A DNA stretch of 64,000 bases from Paenibacillus selenitireducens (GTDB lineage Bacteria; Bacillota; Bacilli; Paenibacillales; Paenibacillaceae): NCBI RefSeq assembly GCF_002021565.1, contig NZ_MSZX01000004.1, forward strand, positions 372,027-436,026, given 5' to 3'. Below the pieces are notes generated by a model. The model was not told the origin of the DNA. It did no database searches and was given only the letters and a program-made list of their open reading frames with translations. Of this stretch, positions 24,049-32,080 are shown one piece after another; positions within the stretch are counted from its first letter, which is position 1, and every line of letters begins with the position of its first letter. The translations under genes were made by a program, and so were the position numbers.

Positions 24049-24079
24049 CACTTTAAAGTGACATAAGCACTTTAAAGTA
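24049..24079 (-). promoter_or_regulatory. two ACTTTAAAGT palindromes in the reductase promoter
   Basis: CACTTTAAAGTG (24049-24060) is a perfect palindrome, and CACTTTAAAGTA (24068-24079) repeats it 19 bases away, close to two helical turns. They sit about 75-105 bases upstream of the reductase start and are candidate sites for the adjacent HxlR regulator. They could also affect the divergent SDR gene. Confidence 0.6.
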
Positions 24080-24240
24080 ATTAAGGTATATTCAGACGAG
24101 AAATTACTCCTAACATGAATAACTCACCAGGCCCTAGCTGTACGATTATTTGAATATTTATCTAAAGGTGACCGCGGATTAAATCAACTTTTCCATGGAA
24201 CACTAATTCGGGAAATTAAGTACCTGGAGGATTACATAGG

Positions 24241-25059
24241 ATGAATATTCACGAAAATAAACTGCAGGACTTTTCTAGCAAGCGTCAAGTAAAAGATAAA
24301 GTCGCAATCATTACGGGGGCCGGATCGGGTATTGGGCGAGCTGCCGCATTACTTTTGGCTCGGAACGGGGCCAAAGTATGCCTCATCGATTTAAATAACA
24401 ACCGCAGTGAGTCTTTGGAGCAGGAAATTAATCAATTAGGCGGCGAGTCGTTGTTCGTAGATACGGATGTATCGGACCCAGAGCGGGTACAGCACGCGAT
24501 TCAATCTGCCGTTGATCGCTTTGGACAAGTGGACATTGTATTTGCGAATGCGGGGATCAACGGTATCCTCTCTCCTATTGAAGATTTGACAGCAGAAGCG
24601 TGGGACCATACGCTGACCACGAATTTAAAGGGTACGTTTCTAACCGTGAAATATACGATCCCGCATATGAAACATAACGGAGGAAGCATTATTATTACCA
24701 GCTCTATCAATGGCAACCGCACTTTTTCTGGGTTCGGTATGTCCGCTTACAGTACTTCCAAAGCAGGTCAAATGGCATTTGCCAAAATGGCCGCTTTAGA
24801 ATTGGCTCGATATAAAATTCGTGTTAACGTCATCTGTCCGGGTGCCATTCAGACCAACATTGGAGAAAACACGAAAAAGACACCCCAAGTTGAGAAAATT
24901 AAGATACCGGTTAACTATCCCGAAGGCAGCCAGCCGCTTGAGCATGGACCAGGGCAGCCCGAGCAGGTAGCGGATTTGGTCTTATTTCTTGCATCGCAAG
25001 ATTCCAGTCATATTTCAGGTACTGAAATATTTATTGACGGCGTGGAATCGTTGCTATAG
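24241..25059 (+). CDS. short-chain dehydrogenase/reductase
   Basis: A 272-residue classical SDR. The cofactor motif is ITGAGSGIGRAAA at about residues 24-36, followed by FANAGINGI and the catalytic set: Ser in IITSSINGNR, and Tyr and Lys in SAYSTSKAG. The Asp in CLIDLNN predicts NAD(H) preference. The C-terminus SGTEIFIDGVESL is standard. CTGGAGG precedes the ATG. The substrate, a secondary alcohol or ketone, is unknown. It is divergent from the PRISE reductase gene, with the palindromic sites between the two. Confidence 0.85.
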   Translation: MNIHENKLQDFSSKRQVKDKVAIITGAGSGIGRAAALLLARNGAKVCLIDLNNNRSESLEQEINQLGGESLFVDTDVSDPERVQHAIQSAVDRFGQVDIVFANAGINGILSPIEDLTAEAWDHTLTTNLKGTFLTVKYTIPHMKHNGGSIIITSSINGNRTFSGFGMSAYSTSKAGQMAFAKMAALELARYKIRVNVICPGAIQTNIGENTKKTPQVEKIKIPVNYPEGSQPLEHGPGQPEQVADLVLFLASQDSSHISGTEIFIDGVESLL

Positions 25060-25178
25060 TACAAGAGAGGTTAGAATTACCGGAAGCAGCGCTTTGCTCC
25101 CTATACTTCGATATTTATTTGTGAAACCAGCTGTTGTCACTGCAGATGAAAAACATTCACAGAAAGGATCGTTGAAAA

Positions 25179-26228
25179 TTGCGGTATTCTAAGCTGCTCC
25201 TGATCTTCATTGTCGTTCTGCTTAGTTCGTGCAGCACTTCAAAACCACCTCCACCAGCAGAAACTTGCGAACAGAAAAAGGTCTCAAAAAACGCTAATCG
25301 AATTGTTATGGGGTGGAATGCCTTTGGTACCACGGAGAAATATATCGAGCAGAATAGTGTTTCCCCCAGCCTGAACGTGGTTTCACCTAGCTGGTTCAGA
25401 TTGAATGCAGAACAATTACTTCAGTCAGAGGTTGATACGCGCTATATAAGTTGGGCACATGATTCGGGTAAACAAGTATGGCCATTGTTTGGTAATCGAT
25501 TTGATTCAGAATTAACCAATTTTATTCTTAGTAACAAAAAGAAAAGCGAAAAATTGATCCATCTCCTCCGCGATATTTTAGTTAAAAATGATATTGACGG
25601 CATTAATGTTGATTTTGAAAATATTGACATCATTAATAAGCAAGATTATGTTGCCTTTATTCGCCAACTTCAAGAAACGCTTCACCCCCATGGTATCCTA
25701 GTTTCCGTCGATGTAAGTCGAGCGAACCCGGATCCCTTTTGGTCTGGCAGTTTTGACCGACGTGGTCTGGGCAAAGTGGCGGACTACATCATTATGATGG
25801 GATATGATGAGGATTTAGGAGGTGGCGGGAACATCGGTTCAGTCTCTTCGTTACCCTGGGTAGAGAAAGGGATCCAATTGTTATTACAAGAAGTTCCTGC
25901 TCGCAAAACCATTCTTGGTATTCCCTTCTATACAAGAGACTGGGTTACCGATCTCAAGACGAAGAAGACTTCCAGCAACGATTTAACTTTGATTGAGGTT
26001 GAGGAAATCATTGCTGAGAAGGGGTTACAAAAGAAATGGGATCCAAACACAAAACAAAATTATATAGAGTACACTGAAAATGATGAGAAACATCAAATTT
26101 GGGTTGAAGATGATAAATCTCTAAAACAACGGTTAGACCTTGTTAACAAATATAAATTAAAGGGTACAGCAGCTTGGTTTATAGGCCATGAGCCACCGGA
26201 AGTTTGGCAAGTATTTAGTTCATATTAA
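25179..26228 (+). CDS. GH18-fold glycosidase-like lipoprotein
   Basis: A 349-residue lipoprotein. The signal peptide ends VVLLSSC, a lipobox variant, so it is anchored outside the membrane. The TIM-barrel carries DGINVDFENID at about residue 145, matching the GH18 motif DGxxxDxE with the catalytic Glu. Later blocks MMGYDEDL and LGIPFYTRDW fit the substrate cleft of YaaH/YdhD-like spore and wall N-acetylglucosaminidases. It probably cleaves peptidoglycan or chitin-like chains. The start is TTG 25179 after AAAGGATC. The 120-base gap before it shows nothing clear. Confidence 0.82.
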   Translation: MRYSKLLLIFIVVLLSSCSTSKPPPPAETCEQKKVSKNANRIVMGWNAFGTTEKYIEQNSVSPSLNVVSPSWFRLNAEQLLQSEVDTRYISWAHDSGKQVWPLFGNRFDSELTNFILSNKKKSEKLIHLLRDILVKNDIDGINVDFENIDIINKQDYVAFIRQLQETLHPHGILVSVDVSRANPDPFWSGSFDRRGLGKVADYIIMMGYDEDLGGGGNIGSVSSLPWVEKGIQLLLQEVPARKTILGIPFYTRDWVTDLKTKKTSSNDLTLIEVEEIIAEKGLQKKWDPNTKQNYIEYTENDEKHQIWVEDDKSLKQRLDLVNKYKLKGTAAWFIGHEPPEVWQVFSSY

Positions 26229-26255
26229 AAAAATACCTATATATAGCAAAGAAAT

Positions 26256-26297
26256 AAGCCTAAGCCTTGGATAATTTCCCTTTAAGGCTTAGGTTTA
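26256..26297 (+). terminator. intrinsic terminator, followed by a half copy of the dispersed repeat
   Basis: AAGCCTAAGCCTT pairs with AAGGCTTAGGTTT. A right-half repeat ACAACGGGCAGGATACTTGA follows at 26311-26330, giving the same order, hairpin then right half, as in the full copies. Confidence 0.8.
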
Positions 26298-26393
26298 TTG
26301 TATAGAGTCCACAACGGGCAGGATACTTGATTGATTCCGCGAATAATCAAAGTAGAATATTTTTTCCAACTCATATTGCGAGGAGTGAGGTTC

Positions 26394-26855
26394 ATGCAGA
26401 ATAATCAAATCGAGATCGTTACTCTTGAGGAGAGGCATTTTGTCGGAGTTCCCGTGACTAATGTTTTTCAAAGGTTTGATCCGGAAAGCATTAAAGAAGC
26501 AAATCAAGTATTTCTTGCTAGAAAGAGCGAGATTAAAGGGGTTTTGAATCAGCACGAATATGTATGTCCTCATTTTGCGAACGATGTACTTTTCACATAT
26601 ATCTACTGTATGGAAGTAACAAGAATTGAGGATGTTCCGAAAGGCATGATCGGATTCAGTGTGCCAAGTCAACGTTATGCCAAGGTAAGATCAATAAATG
26701 AAGACCCGTATGCGTTAATTAAATCTTTCTTAGCAGAAAAAAGTTTGGATAATAATCCAAGATCGCTTGCACTTGAAGTATTCAGATTTGGGGAAGAACA
26801 ACACTTTAATAACGCGGATATTTTTGTGCCGATACTTCGAGAAGAGGAATTTTAA
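26394..26855 (+). CDS. GyrI-like small-molecule-binding protein
   Basis: A 153-residue cytoplasmic protein of the GyrI-like/SOUL fold, the effector-binding module of MerR and AraC activators, here without a DNA-binding domain. Typical segments are IVTLEERHFVGVPVTNVF, then FTYIYCMEVTRIEDVPKGMIGFSVPSQRYAKVR, and FGEEQHFNNADIFVPI near the end (quoted in short blocks: EVTRIEDVPKGM, PSQRYAKV). Such free-standing proteins bind hydrophobic compounds or hydrolyse them. ATG 26394 follows GAGGAGTGAGG. The gene ends exactly where a laccase remnant begins. Confidence 0.75.
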   Translation: MQNNQIEIVTLEERHFVGVPVTNVFQRFDPESIKEANQVFLARKSEIKGVLNQHEYVCPHFANDVLFTYIYCMEVTRIEDVPKGMIGFSVPSQRYAKVRSINEDPYALIKSFLAEKSLDNNPRSLALEVFRFGEEQHFNNADIFVPILREEEF

Positions 26856-27074
26856 ATTAACCGGACAGTTGATGACCACCCCATTCATTTACATATCGTT
26901 GACATGCAAATTCTTGAGCGTCAGCCTTTTGACGTTGCTCATTTCCAAGCTACAGGGAAACTAAAGTTTACAGGACATGCGGCCCCTCCTGAACCTAACG
27001 AAAGAGGATTTAAAGATACGATTCGTGCTCCTGCCGGTTACGTTACCTCTTTTTATCCTTCTCGATTTCGATAA
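26856..27074 (+). pseudogene. cotA: remnant of a CotA-like multicopper oxidase (laccase)
   Basis: Starting right after the preceding stop codon, an open stretch of 72 codons without a start reads TVDDHPIHLHIVDMQILERQ and continues PFDVAHFQATGKL...TGHAAPPEPNERGFKDT, ending at TAA 27072. It aligns with the C-terminal cupredoxin domain of the spore coat laccase CotA, including the HPIHLH copper ligands. The following HCHxxxH type 1/type 3 copper motif and everything upstream are missing, so no enzyme can be made. This is a fragment left by a deletion. Confidence 0.8.
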
Positions 27075-27098
27075 TTATCTATTTAAGGAGGCGAGATT

Positions 27099-28073
27099 AT
27101 GAAGGAAGGCTGGGAACGAACGGAACTGCCCACTTCTCTTGACCATAGGCAGATTAATGAAATAATCAAACCCGCTTTTCCGGGTAAACGAGTCATTGCC
27201 GCTGAACGATTAGGAACCGGATTCAGCAATTCTAACTACAAAATCCATCTGGAAGGAAGCGCCAAACCCTACGTCGTTCGTGTATTCAGGGGGAAAGGGG
27301 AGGTTGCAGACAAAGAGCTTGCCATCACACAACTTGTGCGGCAAACTGTGCCTGTCGCCGACTTCATATATGTCGATACGAGTCTTAGTACGTTTGATAA
27401 ACCTTGGGCCGTGTTGGAGTGGAAAGAGGGATTCCTTTTGCGCGATGTGTTTAAAAACGGCACTGCGAAGGATATCGCCTCAGCCGCAGACTCCGTCGGC
27501 AGCATTCTTGCGAATATACACGGCTACACGTTTCCTGAGTCCGGTTTTTTCGGGAAGGATCTGGAGATCTCCCATCCTTACAGTATGTACGGTGAGCATT
27601 TTCTCTCATTCATCGAACAAAGTCTCTTCTATAACGAATGCGGCAAATGGCTGGGAGAGGAACTAACAAATGCGCTATGGTCTTTCTGCCAAACAAATAG
27701 CTCATTATTGTCGGAAAACAAAGAAACGCCTGTACTCGTTCATTCAGATTTCAACGGTTTAAATATACTGATGCAGCATGGTCCAACAGGCTGTTCGGTA
27801 TCGGCTGTTCTCGATTGGGAGTTCGCATTTTCTTGGAGGCGGCATGCCGATATCGCCAACATGCTTCGGTATGAAGATGATGGTTCAATATTTGAAAAGC
27901 ATTTTATTCAAGCTTATCAGGAGCAAGGAGTGGTTCTTGAGGATAACTGGCGACTCCTTTCCAAACTGGAAGATCTTGTTGCCTTGTGCGATATGCTGAA
28001 CCATTCCACGATAGATACCCCCAATCGGGTGCGTGATCTTCAGCGTTTGATTGCAAGAACCGTAAGATGCTAG
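27099..28073 (+). CDS. APH-fold phosphotransferase
   Basis: A 324-residue kinase-fold protein. The N-lobe has GTGFSNSNYKI and VVRVFRGKG. The catalytic loop is LVHSDFNGLNILM at about residue 215, with Asp and Asn, and the metal motif is SAVLDWEFAF. It belongs to the aminoglycoside/macrolide phosphotransferase superfamily; HSDFNGLNIL is typical of the group containing fructosamine kinases and resistance enzymes. AAGGAGG precedes the ATG. A half copy of the dispersed repeat (28096-28120) lies 22 bases after its stop. The substrate is not known. Confidence 0.78.
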   Translation: MKEGWERTELPTSLDHRQINEIIKPAFPGKRVIAAERLGTGFSNSNYKIHLEGSAKPYVVRVFRGKGEVADKELAITQLVRQTVPVADFIYVDTSLSTFDKPWAVLEWKEGFLLRDVFKNGTAKDIASAADSVGSILANIHGYTFPESGFFGKDLEISHPYSMYGEHFLSFIEQSLFYNECGKWLGEELTNALWSFCQTNSSLLSENKETPVLVHSDFNGLNILMQHGPTGCSVSAVLDWEFAFSWRRHADIANMLRYEDDGSIFEKHFIQAYQEQGVVLEDNWRLLSKLEDLVALCDMLNHSTIDTPNRVRDLQRLIARTVRC

Positions 28074-28176
28074 TGATGGTGATCCCCCTTCGGTGTTGAA
28101 CTAATGGGCAGTATACTTACAACGCAGTTTGTGTATGTAATTATGGTGATATAATTCAGTAGAATGGGAGGGGAAT

Positions 28177-28677
28177 ATGATAAAAATACATATTATTGGC
28201 GGTGCGGGAAGTGGTAAATCATACATATCAGCATTATTAAGTCAAAAGCTTAATATCCCACATCACGATTTAGACGATATTTTTTGGGACAATCAAGCAG
28301 AAGTTTATGGAGTAAAGGCTCCAGAGGAACAGCGGGATCAAAAACTTAGAGGAATTGTCAGTCAAGATTCATGGATCATAGAGGGTGTATACAGATCATG
28401 GGTAGATCCAAGTTTTTCAGTTGCGGACAAGATTATTGTTCTCATGACCCCTTTGTCTGTTCAAGAAGAAAGAATATGGGCGAGGTATGAAGAACGTATT
28501 TCAGGAGTTGTCACAAGTAAAAAGCGGGAGACTCTCGAAGGTGTTCGGAACCTTTTAGAGTGGAATAAAGAATATAATCTTAAAAAACTTTCCCATTTTG
28601 TTGAAAATTATGAAAATAAAGAAAAAATAATTACTGTAAGTAGTAATTTGGACATTATTGAATTATTTGTAAACTAA
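28177..28677 (+). CDS. P-loop kinase, topology modulation (FlaR)-like
   Basis: A 166-residue nucleotide-binding protein. Walker A is GGAGSGKS at residues 8-15 and the lid/acceptor region has LDDIFWDN and WIIEGVYRSWVDPS. This organisation is shared by adenylate/shikimate-type small kinases annotated as DNA topology modulation protein FlaR. It probably phosphorylates a small molecule. GGGAGGGG precedes the ATG. The stop codon abuts the left half of a dispersed repeat, two bases before its conserved core, so the repeat may act as its 3' end signal. Confidence 0.75.
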   Translation: MIKIHIIGGAGSGKSYISALLSQKLNIPHHDLDDIFWDNQAEVYGVKAPEEQRDQKLRGIVSQDSWIIEGVYRSWVDPSFSVADKIIVLMTPLSVQEERIWARYEERISGVVTSKKRETLEGVRNLLEWNKEYNLKKLSHFVENYENKEKIITVSSNLDIIELFVN

Positions 28678-28770
28678 ACTAACGGGAAACTATAGCTCAA
28701 TACACACGACGGCAGCTGGATAGATAATTGGCTGCCGTTTTTTCATGAACTGACGGGAGGGTAGGTCAAG
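28677..28770 (+). repeat. dispersed hairpin repeat, copy 4
   Basis: Left half ACTAACGGGAAACTATAGCT, then a hairpin CGGCAGC (28710-28716) / GCTGCCG (28731-28737) followed by TTTTTTC, then right half GAACTGACGGGAGGGTAGGT. The hairpin with its T-run can also terminate transcription of the kinase gene. Confidence 0.75.
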
Positions 28771-28773
28771 ATT

Positions 28774-28842
28774 AACCATCGTGAACCTTAAGTGTAAGAA
28801 CCACCCAAGGATGAAGAATCCTGCATGATGGTTCTTTTTTTC
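28774..28842 (+). promoter_or_regulatory. terminator with a competing upstream arm before the MurF-like gene
   Basis: AAGAACCA (28796-28803) pairs with TGGTTCTT (28828-28835), with an inner AGGAT/ATCCT stem, and T follows to 28842: a good terminator with no gene in front of it. AACCATC (28774-28780) could instead pair with GATGGTT (28827-28833) and open that stem. This is the layout of a transcription attenuator. The 120 bases from here to the start codon show nothing else. Confidence 0.4.
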
Positions 28843-28966
28843 TCTCCTCTCCCATGTCATTATCAATATGAGGCGATTAAGAAGATTCCATGATTTCTGG
28901 TTCGTTCGTGAACGTTCGGCCGCGATCCAAGCAAATGAATAATTATTGTCAATTGGTGGTGCAATG

Positions 28967-30340
28967 ATGATTTCTCATAAACTAAAAATAATTGAACAAA
29001 TGGCTGAAGGTGATGGATTATCTCAAGAGTTTGAGGAACTTTTGATTCAAGGAGTGTCTATCGATTCCAGAACAGTAAAGCCAGGTAATCTATTTATTCC
29101 AATTATAAGAAATTTAGACGGTCATGATTATGTTAAAGAAGCAATATCCAAAGGAGCAATGGCATCTTTTTGGCAAAAGGATCATCCAAACCCGCCTGTT
29201 TATTTGCCGCTAATCTTTGTAGATGATTGCTTGCAATCTTTGCAAAACTTAGCAACTAATTATCGAAAAGAACTATTAGTCAAAGTAATTGGTGTTACAG
29301 GTAGCAATGGAAAGACAACCACAAAAGAGATGCTCAATTCAGTCTTACAAACAAAATATCGAGTTCATAAGACCGCAGGAAATTTAAACAGTCAGGTGGG
29401 TGTTCCATTAACGATTTTGGGTATAGATAGGGATGCCGAAGTTGCGGTAATTGAGATGGGGATGAGTGAAAGAGGTCAAATTGATCAATTAACTCGAATT
29501 ACCCAGCCAGATTTAGCTGTTATTACAATTATTGGTGTTTCCCACCTATCGAGCCTCGGTTCTAGAGAAGAAATAGCCGCAGCAAAATTAGAAATTGTGA
29601 ATGGTTTACAGAATGGGGGGTGTCTTGTCTACAACGGTGATGAACCCTTGTTAGCAAAGGGACTCGAAAATATACAAAAAAACACCTCAATATTAACCAT
29701 TAGTTTCGGTGAAGGGAAATTAAATGACATTAAATTTGAAAATGCAGTAACTAACTCCGACGGTTCCTATTTTTCTGTCGGTGATAGTAAATTTTCCATA
29801 CTACTTCTCGGTGCACACAATATTACAAATGCACTTGCCACAATTGCAATTGCTTCAAAACTGAGCTTAAATTCAACAGAAATTAATGAAGGTTTTCGTT
29901 CTTTAAAAATGCCGGATATGAGAATGGAGAAGATTGATTCTCCTTTTGGATTTACAATAATCAATGATGCATGGAATGCTAGCCCAGTTTCTGTGATCGC
30001 AGCAATAAAAACTTTTCAAGAACTAACTGGTTATAGCAGAAAACATTTAGTAATAGGTGACATGCTCGAACTTGGTGATCAAGAAAAGGTGTTTCATCTA
30101 GAAATTGGCAGAGACCTTGATTCAGATAAAATTCATTATTTATATACAGTTGGTGCTCTAAGTAACCTTATTGCATTAGAAGCCGAAAAGCGATTTCCAA
30201 TGGGCACTGTACAAACATTTTTGGATAAAATGGAGTTGGCTAAAGCATTAAAGAATAAGGTTAAGAAAAATGATGTGATCTTGCTAAAAGCATCAAGAGG
30301 AATACAACTCGACTCAATCCTGCCGATATTAATGCAGTAA
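28967..30340 (+). CDS. divergent MurF-like peptide ligase
   Basis: A 457-residue Mur ligase. The N-terminal domain has SIDSRTVKPGNLFIPI, the ATP-binding motif is VIGVTGSNGKTTTKEM at about residues 105-120, then NLNSQVGVPLT, SREEIAAAKLEI and the C-terminal ligase domain. MurF adds D-Ala-D-Ala to UDP-MurNAc-tripeptide. Two conserved spots deviate: NDAWNASPVS replaces the usual NDAYNANP, and IIGVSHL replaces the usual VGxAHL. It is alone, not in the mur/ddl cluster, and AT-rich, so it is probably an acquired paralogue with altered substrate. The start is ATG 28967 or 28964; GGTGGT upstream is weak. Confidence 0.75.
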   Translation: MISHKLKIIEQMAEGDGLSQEFEELLIQGVSIDSRTVKPGNLFIPIIRNLDGHDYVKEAISKGAMASFWQKDHPNPPVYLPLIFVDDCLQSLQNLATNYRKELLVKVIGVTGSNGKTTTKEMLNSVLQTKYRVHKTAGNLNSQVGVPLTILGIDRDAEVAVIEMGMSERGQIDQLTRITQPDLAVITIIGVSHLSSLGSREEIAAAKLEIVNGLQNGGCLVYNGDEPLLAKGLENIQKNTSILTISFGEGKLNDIKFENAVTNSDGSYFSVGDSKFSILLLGAHNITNALATIAIASKLSLNSTEINEGFRSLKMPDMRMEKIDSPFGFTIINDAWNASPVSVIAAIKTFQELTGYSRKHLVIGDMLELGDQEKVFHLEIGRDLDSDKIHYLYTVGALSNLIALEAEKRFPMGTVQTFLDKMELAKALKNKVKKNDVILLKASRGIQLDSILPILMQ

Positions 30341-30345
30341 CTATT

Positions 30346-30425
30346 ACGCTAACGAGAAACGATAGTTCAATACTGAAAGGGCTGCCGAGTGGTAGCCCTT
30401 TGATCAACTAACGGGCAGGATAATG
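30346..30425 (+). repeat. dispersed hairpin repeat, copy 5
   Basis: Left half GCTAACGAGAAACGATAGTT, hairpin AAGGGCTGCC / GGTAGCCCTT (30377-30400), right half AACTAACGGGCAGGATAATG. It begins within six bases of the MurF-like stop codon and its hairpin probably terminates that transcript. The following 90 bases before the VOC gene show no gene. Confidence 0.8.
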
Positions 30426-30514
30426 GAGAGAGATATATAATTTGCTCTCAGGCTGACAGAAAAAGGAGACAGCTTAATGGCTAACCCTTTTTGTGTAAGA
30501 GTCTTCTTGGGACT

Positions 30515-30883
30515 TCAGGCTAATCTTTCGTTAATCAGTGCAAGTGTATTTCCTTCGCTGTCTTTGAAGAACACCATCCATGTCTCAATCTGTCCACTTT
30601 TTGCAACAAGATGAGGGGAATCTAAAAACAATACACCTTTTTCTATTAACTTATCGTAAGTCTCTTCAATTTGCTCGGTTTGAAAATATATAACCGAACC
30701 GACTTGAGCGAATTCCTTTTTTTCCGGGATAGAAAGCATCAGTCGAATACCATTGCAATCGAAAAAAGCCATTGTCTCAGTTTGAAATAAAAACTTCATT
30801 CCGAGGGTGTCTTGGTAAAAAAGAATAGCTGTTTCTAGGTGTTTTACTGGCAACCCTATTTGCTGTATTTGATTTATGGTCAT
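30515..30883 (-). CDS. VOC-family (glyoxalase-like) protein
   Basis: A 122-residue single-unit VOC protein, expected to dimerise. It starts INQIQQIGLPVKHLETAILFYQDTLGM, has IRLMLSIPEKKE and SVIYFQTEQIEETYDKL, and ends WMVFFKDSEGNTLALINER. The metal-ligand His of the first strand is replaced in QIGLPV, so it may be a binding protein rather than a metal enzyme. ATG 30883 lies eight bases after GGGGAG on the minus strand; the GTG three codons upstream overlaps that site. An AraC-type gene lies upstream on the same strand. Confidence 0.75.
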   Translation of the reverse strand: MTINQIQQIGLPVKHLETAILFYQDTLGMKFLFQTETMAFFDCNGIRLMLSIPEKKEFAQVGSVIYFQTEQIEETYDKLIEKGVLFLDSPHLVAKSGQIETWMVFFKDSEGNTLALINERLA

Positions 30884-30934
30884 GATTTTCACTCCCCATG
30901 TAAGTTATAACTCAATCCTACCGTGAAGAAAAAA

Positions 30935-31843
30935 TTATGTCTTTGCCAATATCACTTTTTTTCGATACTGCGAAGGAGATACCCCCACATGTTTTCGAAA
31001 CATTTTGGTCAACGAAACGGGATTCTCGTAGCCAATTTCGAGCGCAATCTCAGTTATGTTCCATTCCGGACGACTTAGAAGCTGTAGGGCCTTTTCGATT
31101 CGCAGTTCCGTAATATGCTGGAAAGGTGTTTTCCGGTAGAGGCTTGCGTAATTTCTTAGTAAGTGGTTGGGAGAGAGGCATGCGCTCCGTGCTATTTCGT
31201 TGAGTGTGATTGGTTTATTATAGTAAGCTCTTACGTAGTCATGAGCAAAGGAAATCCGTCTATATAATTCTTCTCTAGTCGACTTACGGAGTGCATGGAG
31301 ATTTTCAATTTCTTTGTACGTATTTAAATGTTCTATTAAAAGGGTTTGCATTATTGAGATATATTTTTCTTCCATCCAGAGCTCGTCGTGTTTAAGGACG
31401 GGTATTTGATTTTTAAATGATTCAAGCTGCTCGCTAAGAATAGGGCTGATACAATAGGTCTTCTCGAAAAAGTTCACAGTATCGCGCTCTCGGTATGGAT
31501 CGGTTAGGAGATCGTTGGTCGATGTAATCAGCGTACGAAGCACTTCGCCGGCCAATTCCTCCCGGAAGAATAAGCAAAAAGACTCTACGTCTTTCTCTTG
31601 ATCAATAAGCAAGTCGTAAAAGCCGGGATTTAGTAATAAATATCGGTTTTCCTCAACGGCGAAATGCCCTCGGTTGGTCCGGTAATGGACCTTACCTGAA
31701 CGAAAAGTTTTTATAGAAAGCTGGCCGATACCTTGCCAATAGAATTGATTACTAGAGGCATGTAAAACAAAATTTTTATCGTGTATAATCGAAGATTCAA
31801 CTCCATAATGCCCTTTATACAGGCGGATATTACCATGCTTTTC
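30935..31843 (-). CDS. AraC-family regulator, start codon lost or frameshifted
   Basis: The frame from 31843 to 30935 encodes about 300 residues with an N-terminal cupin-like sensor (KGHYGVESS, HDKNFVLHASSNQFYWQG, RGHFAVEENRYLLLNPG) and two C-terminal helix-turn-helices (ITLNEIARSACLSPNHLLRN and ITEIALEIGYENPVSLTKMF). A shorter version starting TTG 31612 would lose most of the sensor, so I extend it. No ATG, GTG or TTG lies in frame near the true N-terminus; an ATG at 31836 is in another frame. A one-base loss near the start would explain this, making the gene possibly inactive. It probably controlled the VOC gene. Confidence 0.65.
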   Translation of the reverse strand, partial: EKHGNIRLYKGHYGVESSIIHDKNFVLHASSNQFYWQGIGQLSIKTFRSGKVHYRTNRGHFAVEENRYLLLNPGFYDLLIDQEKDVESFCLFFREELAGEVLRTLITSTNDLLTDPYRERDTVNFFEKTYCISPILSEQLESFKNQIPVLKHDELWMEEKYISIMQTLLIEHLNTYKEIENLHALRKSTREELYRRISFAHDYVRAYYNKPITLNEIARSACLSPNHLLRNYASLYRKTPFQHITELRIEKALQLLSRPEWNITEIALEIGYENPVSLTKMFRKHVGVSPSQYRKKVILAKT

Positions 31844-31901
31844 TCAATATTAACCTAATGGCTATAACTGGGACAAGTGATACATTACATCTCATTAGCA
31901 T

Positions 31902-31992
31902 TTAACTAACGAGACACGATAGTTGAATAAAGAAACCGCGGCAACTGGTCAGAACGATCGGCTACCGTTTTCTAACGGGTAGGATAGTTGAA
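31902..31992 (+). repeat. dispersed hairpin repeat, copy 6
   Basis: Left half CTAACGAGACACGATAGTTG, a weaker hairpin CGCGGCA...CGGCTACCG, and right half CTAACGGGTAGGATAGTTGA. It lies in front of the AraC gene on its 5' side and 90 bases before the reductase gene. Apart from this copy the gap 31844-32080 holds only the promoter region of the reductase gene. Confidence 0.75.
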
Positions 31993-32080
31993 AAGATACC
32001 CTTTCAGTTATTAATATGACACAAGGTGACATATTAAAGGTCTATAATGGGTGGTAGATCAACGAAAGGAGTAACAAATC

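Noticed and set aside
30935-31612. AraC protein starting at TTG 31612
   Set aside because: The sequence upstream continues to encode the conserved sensor domain in the same frame, so this start would be internal.
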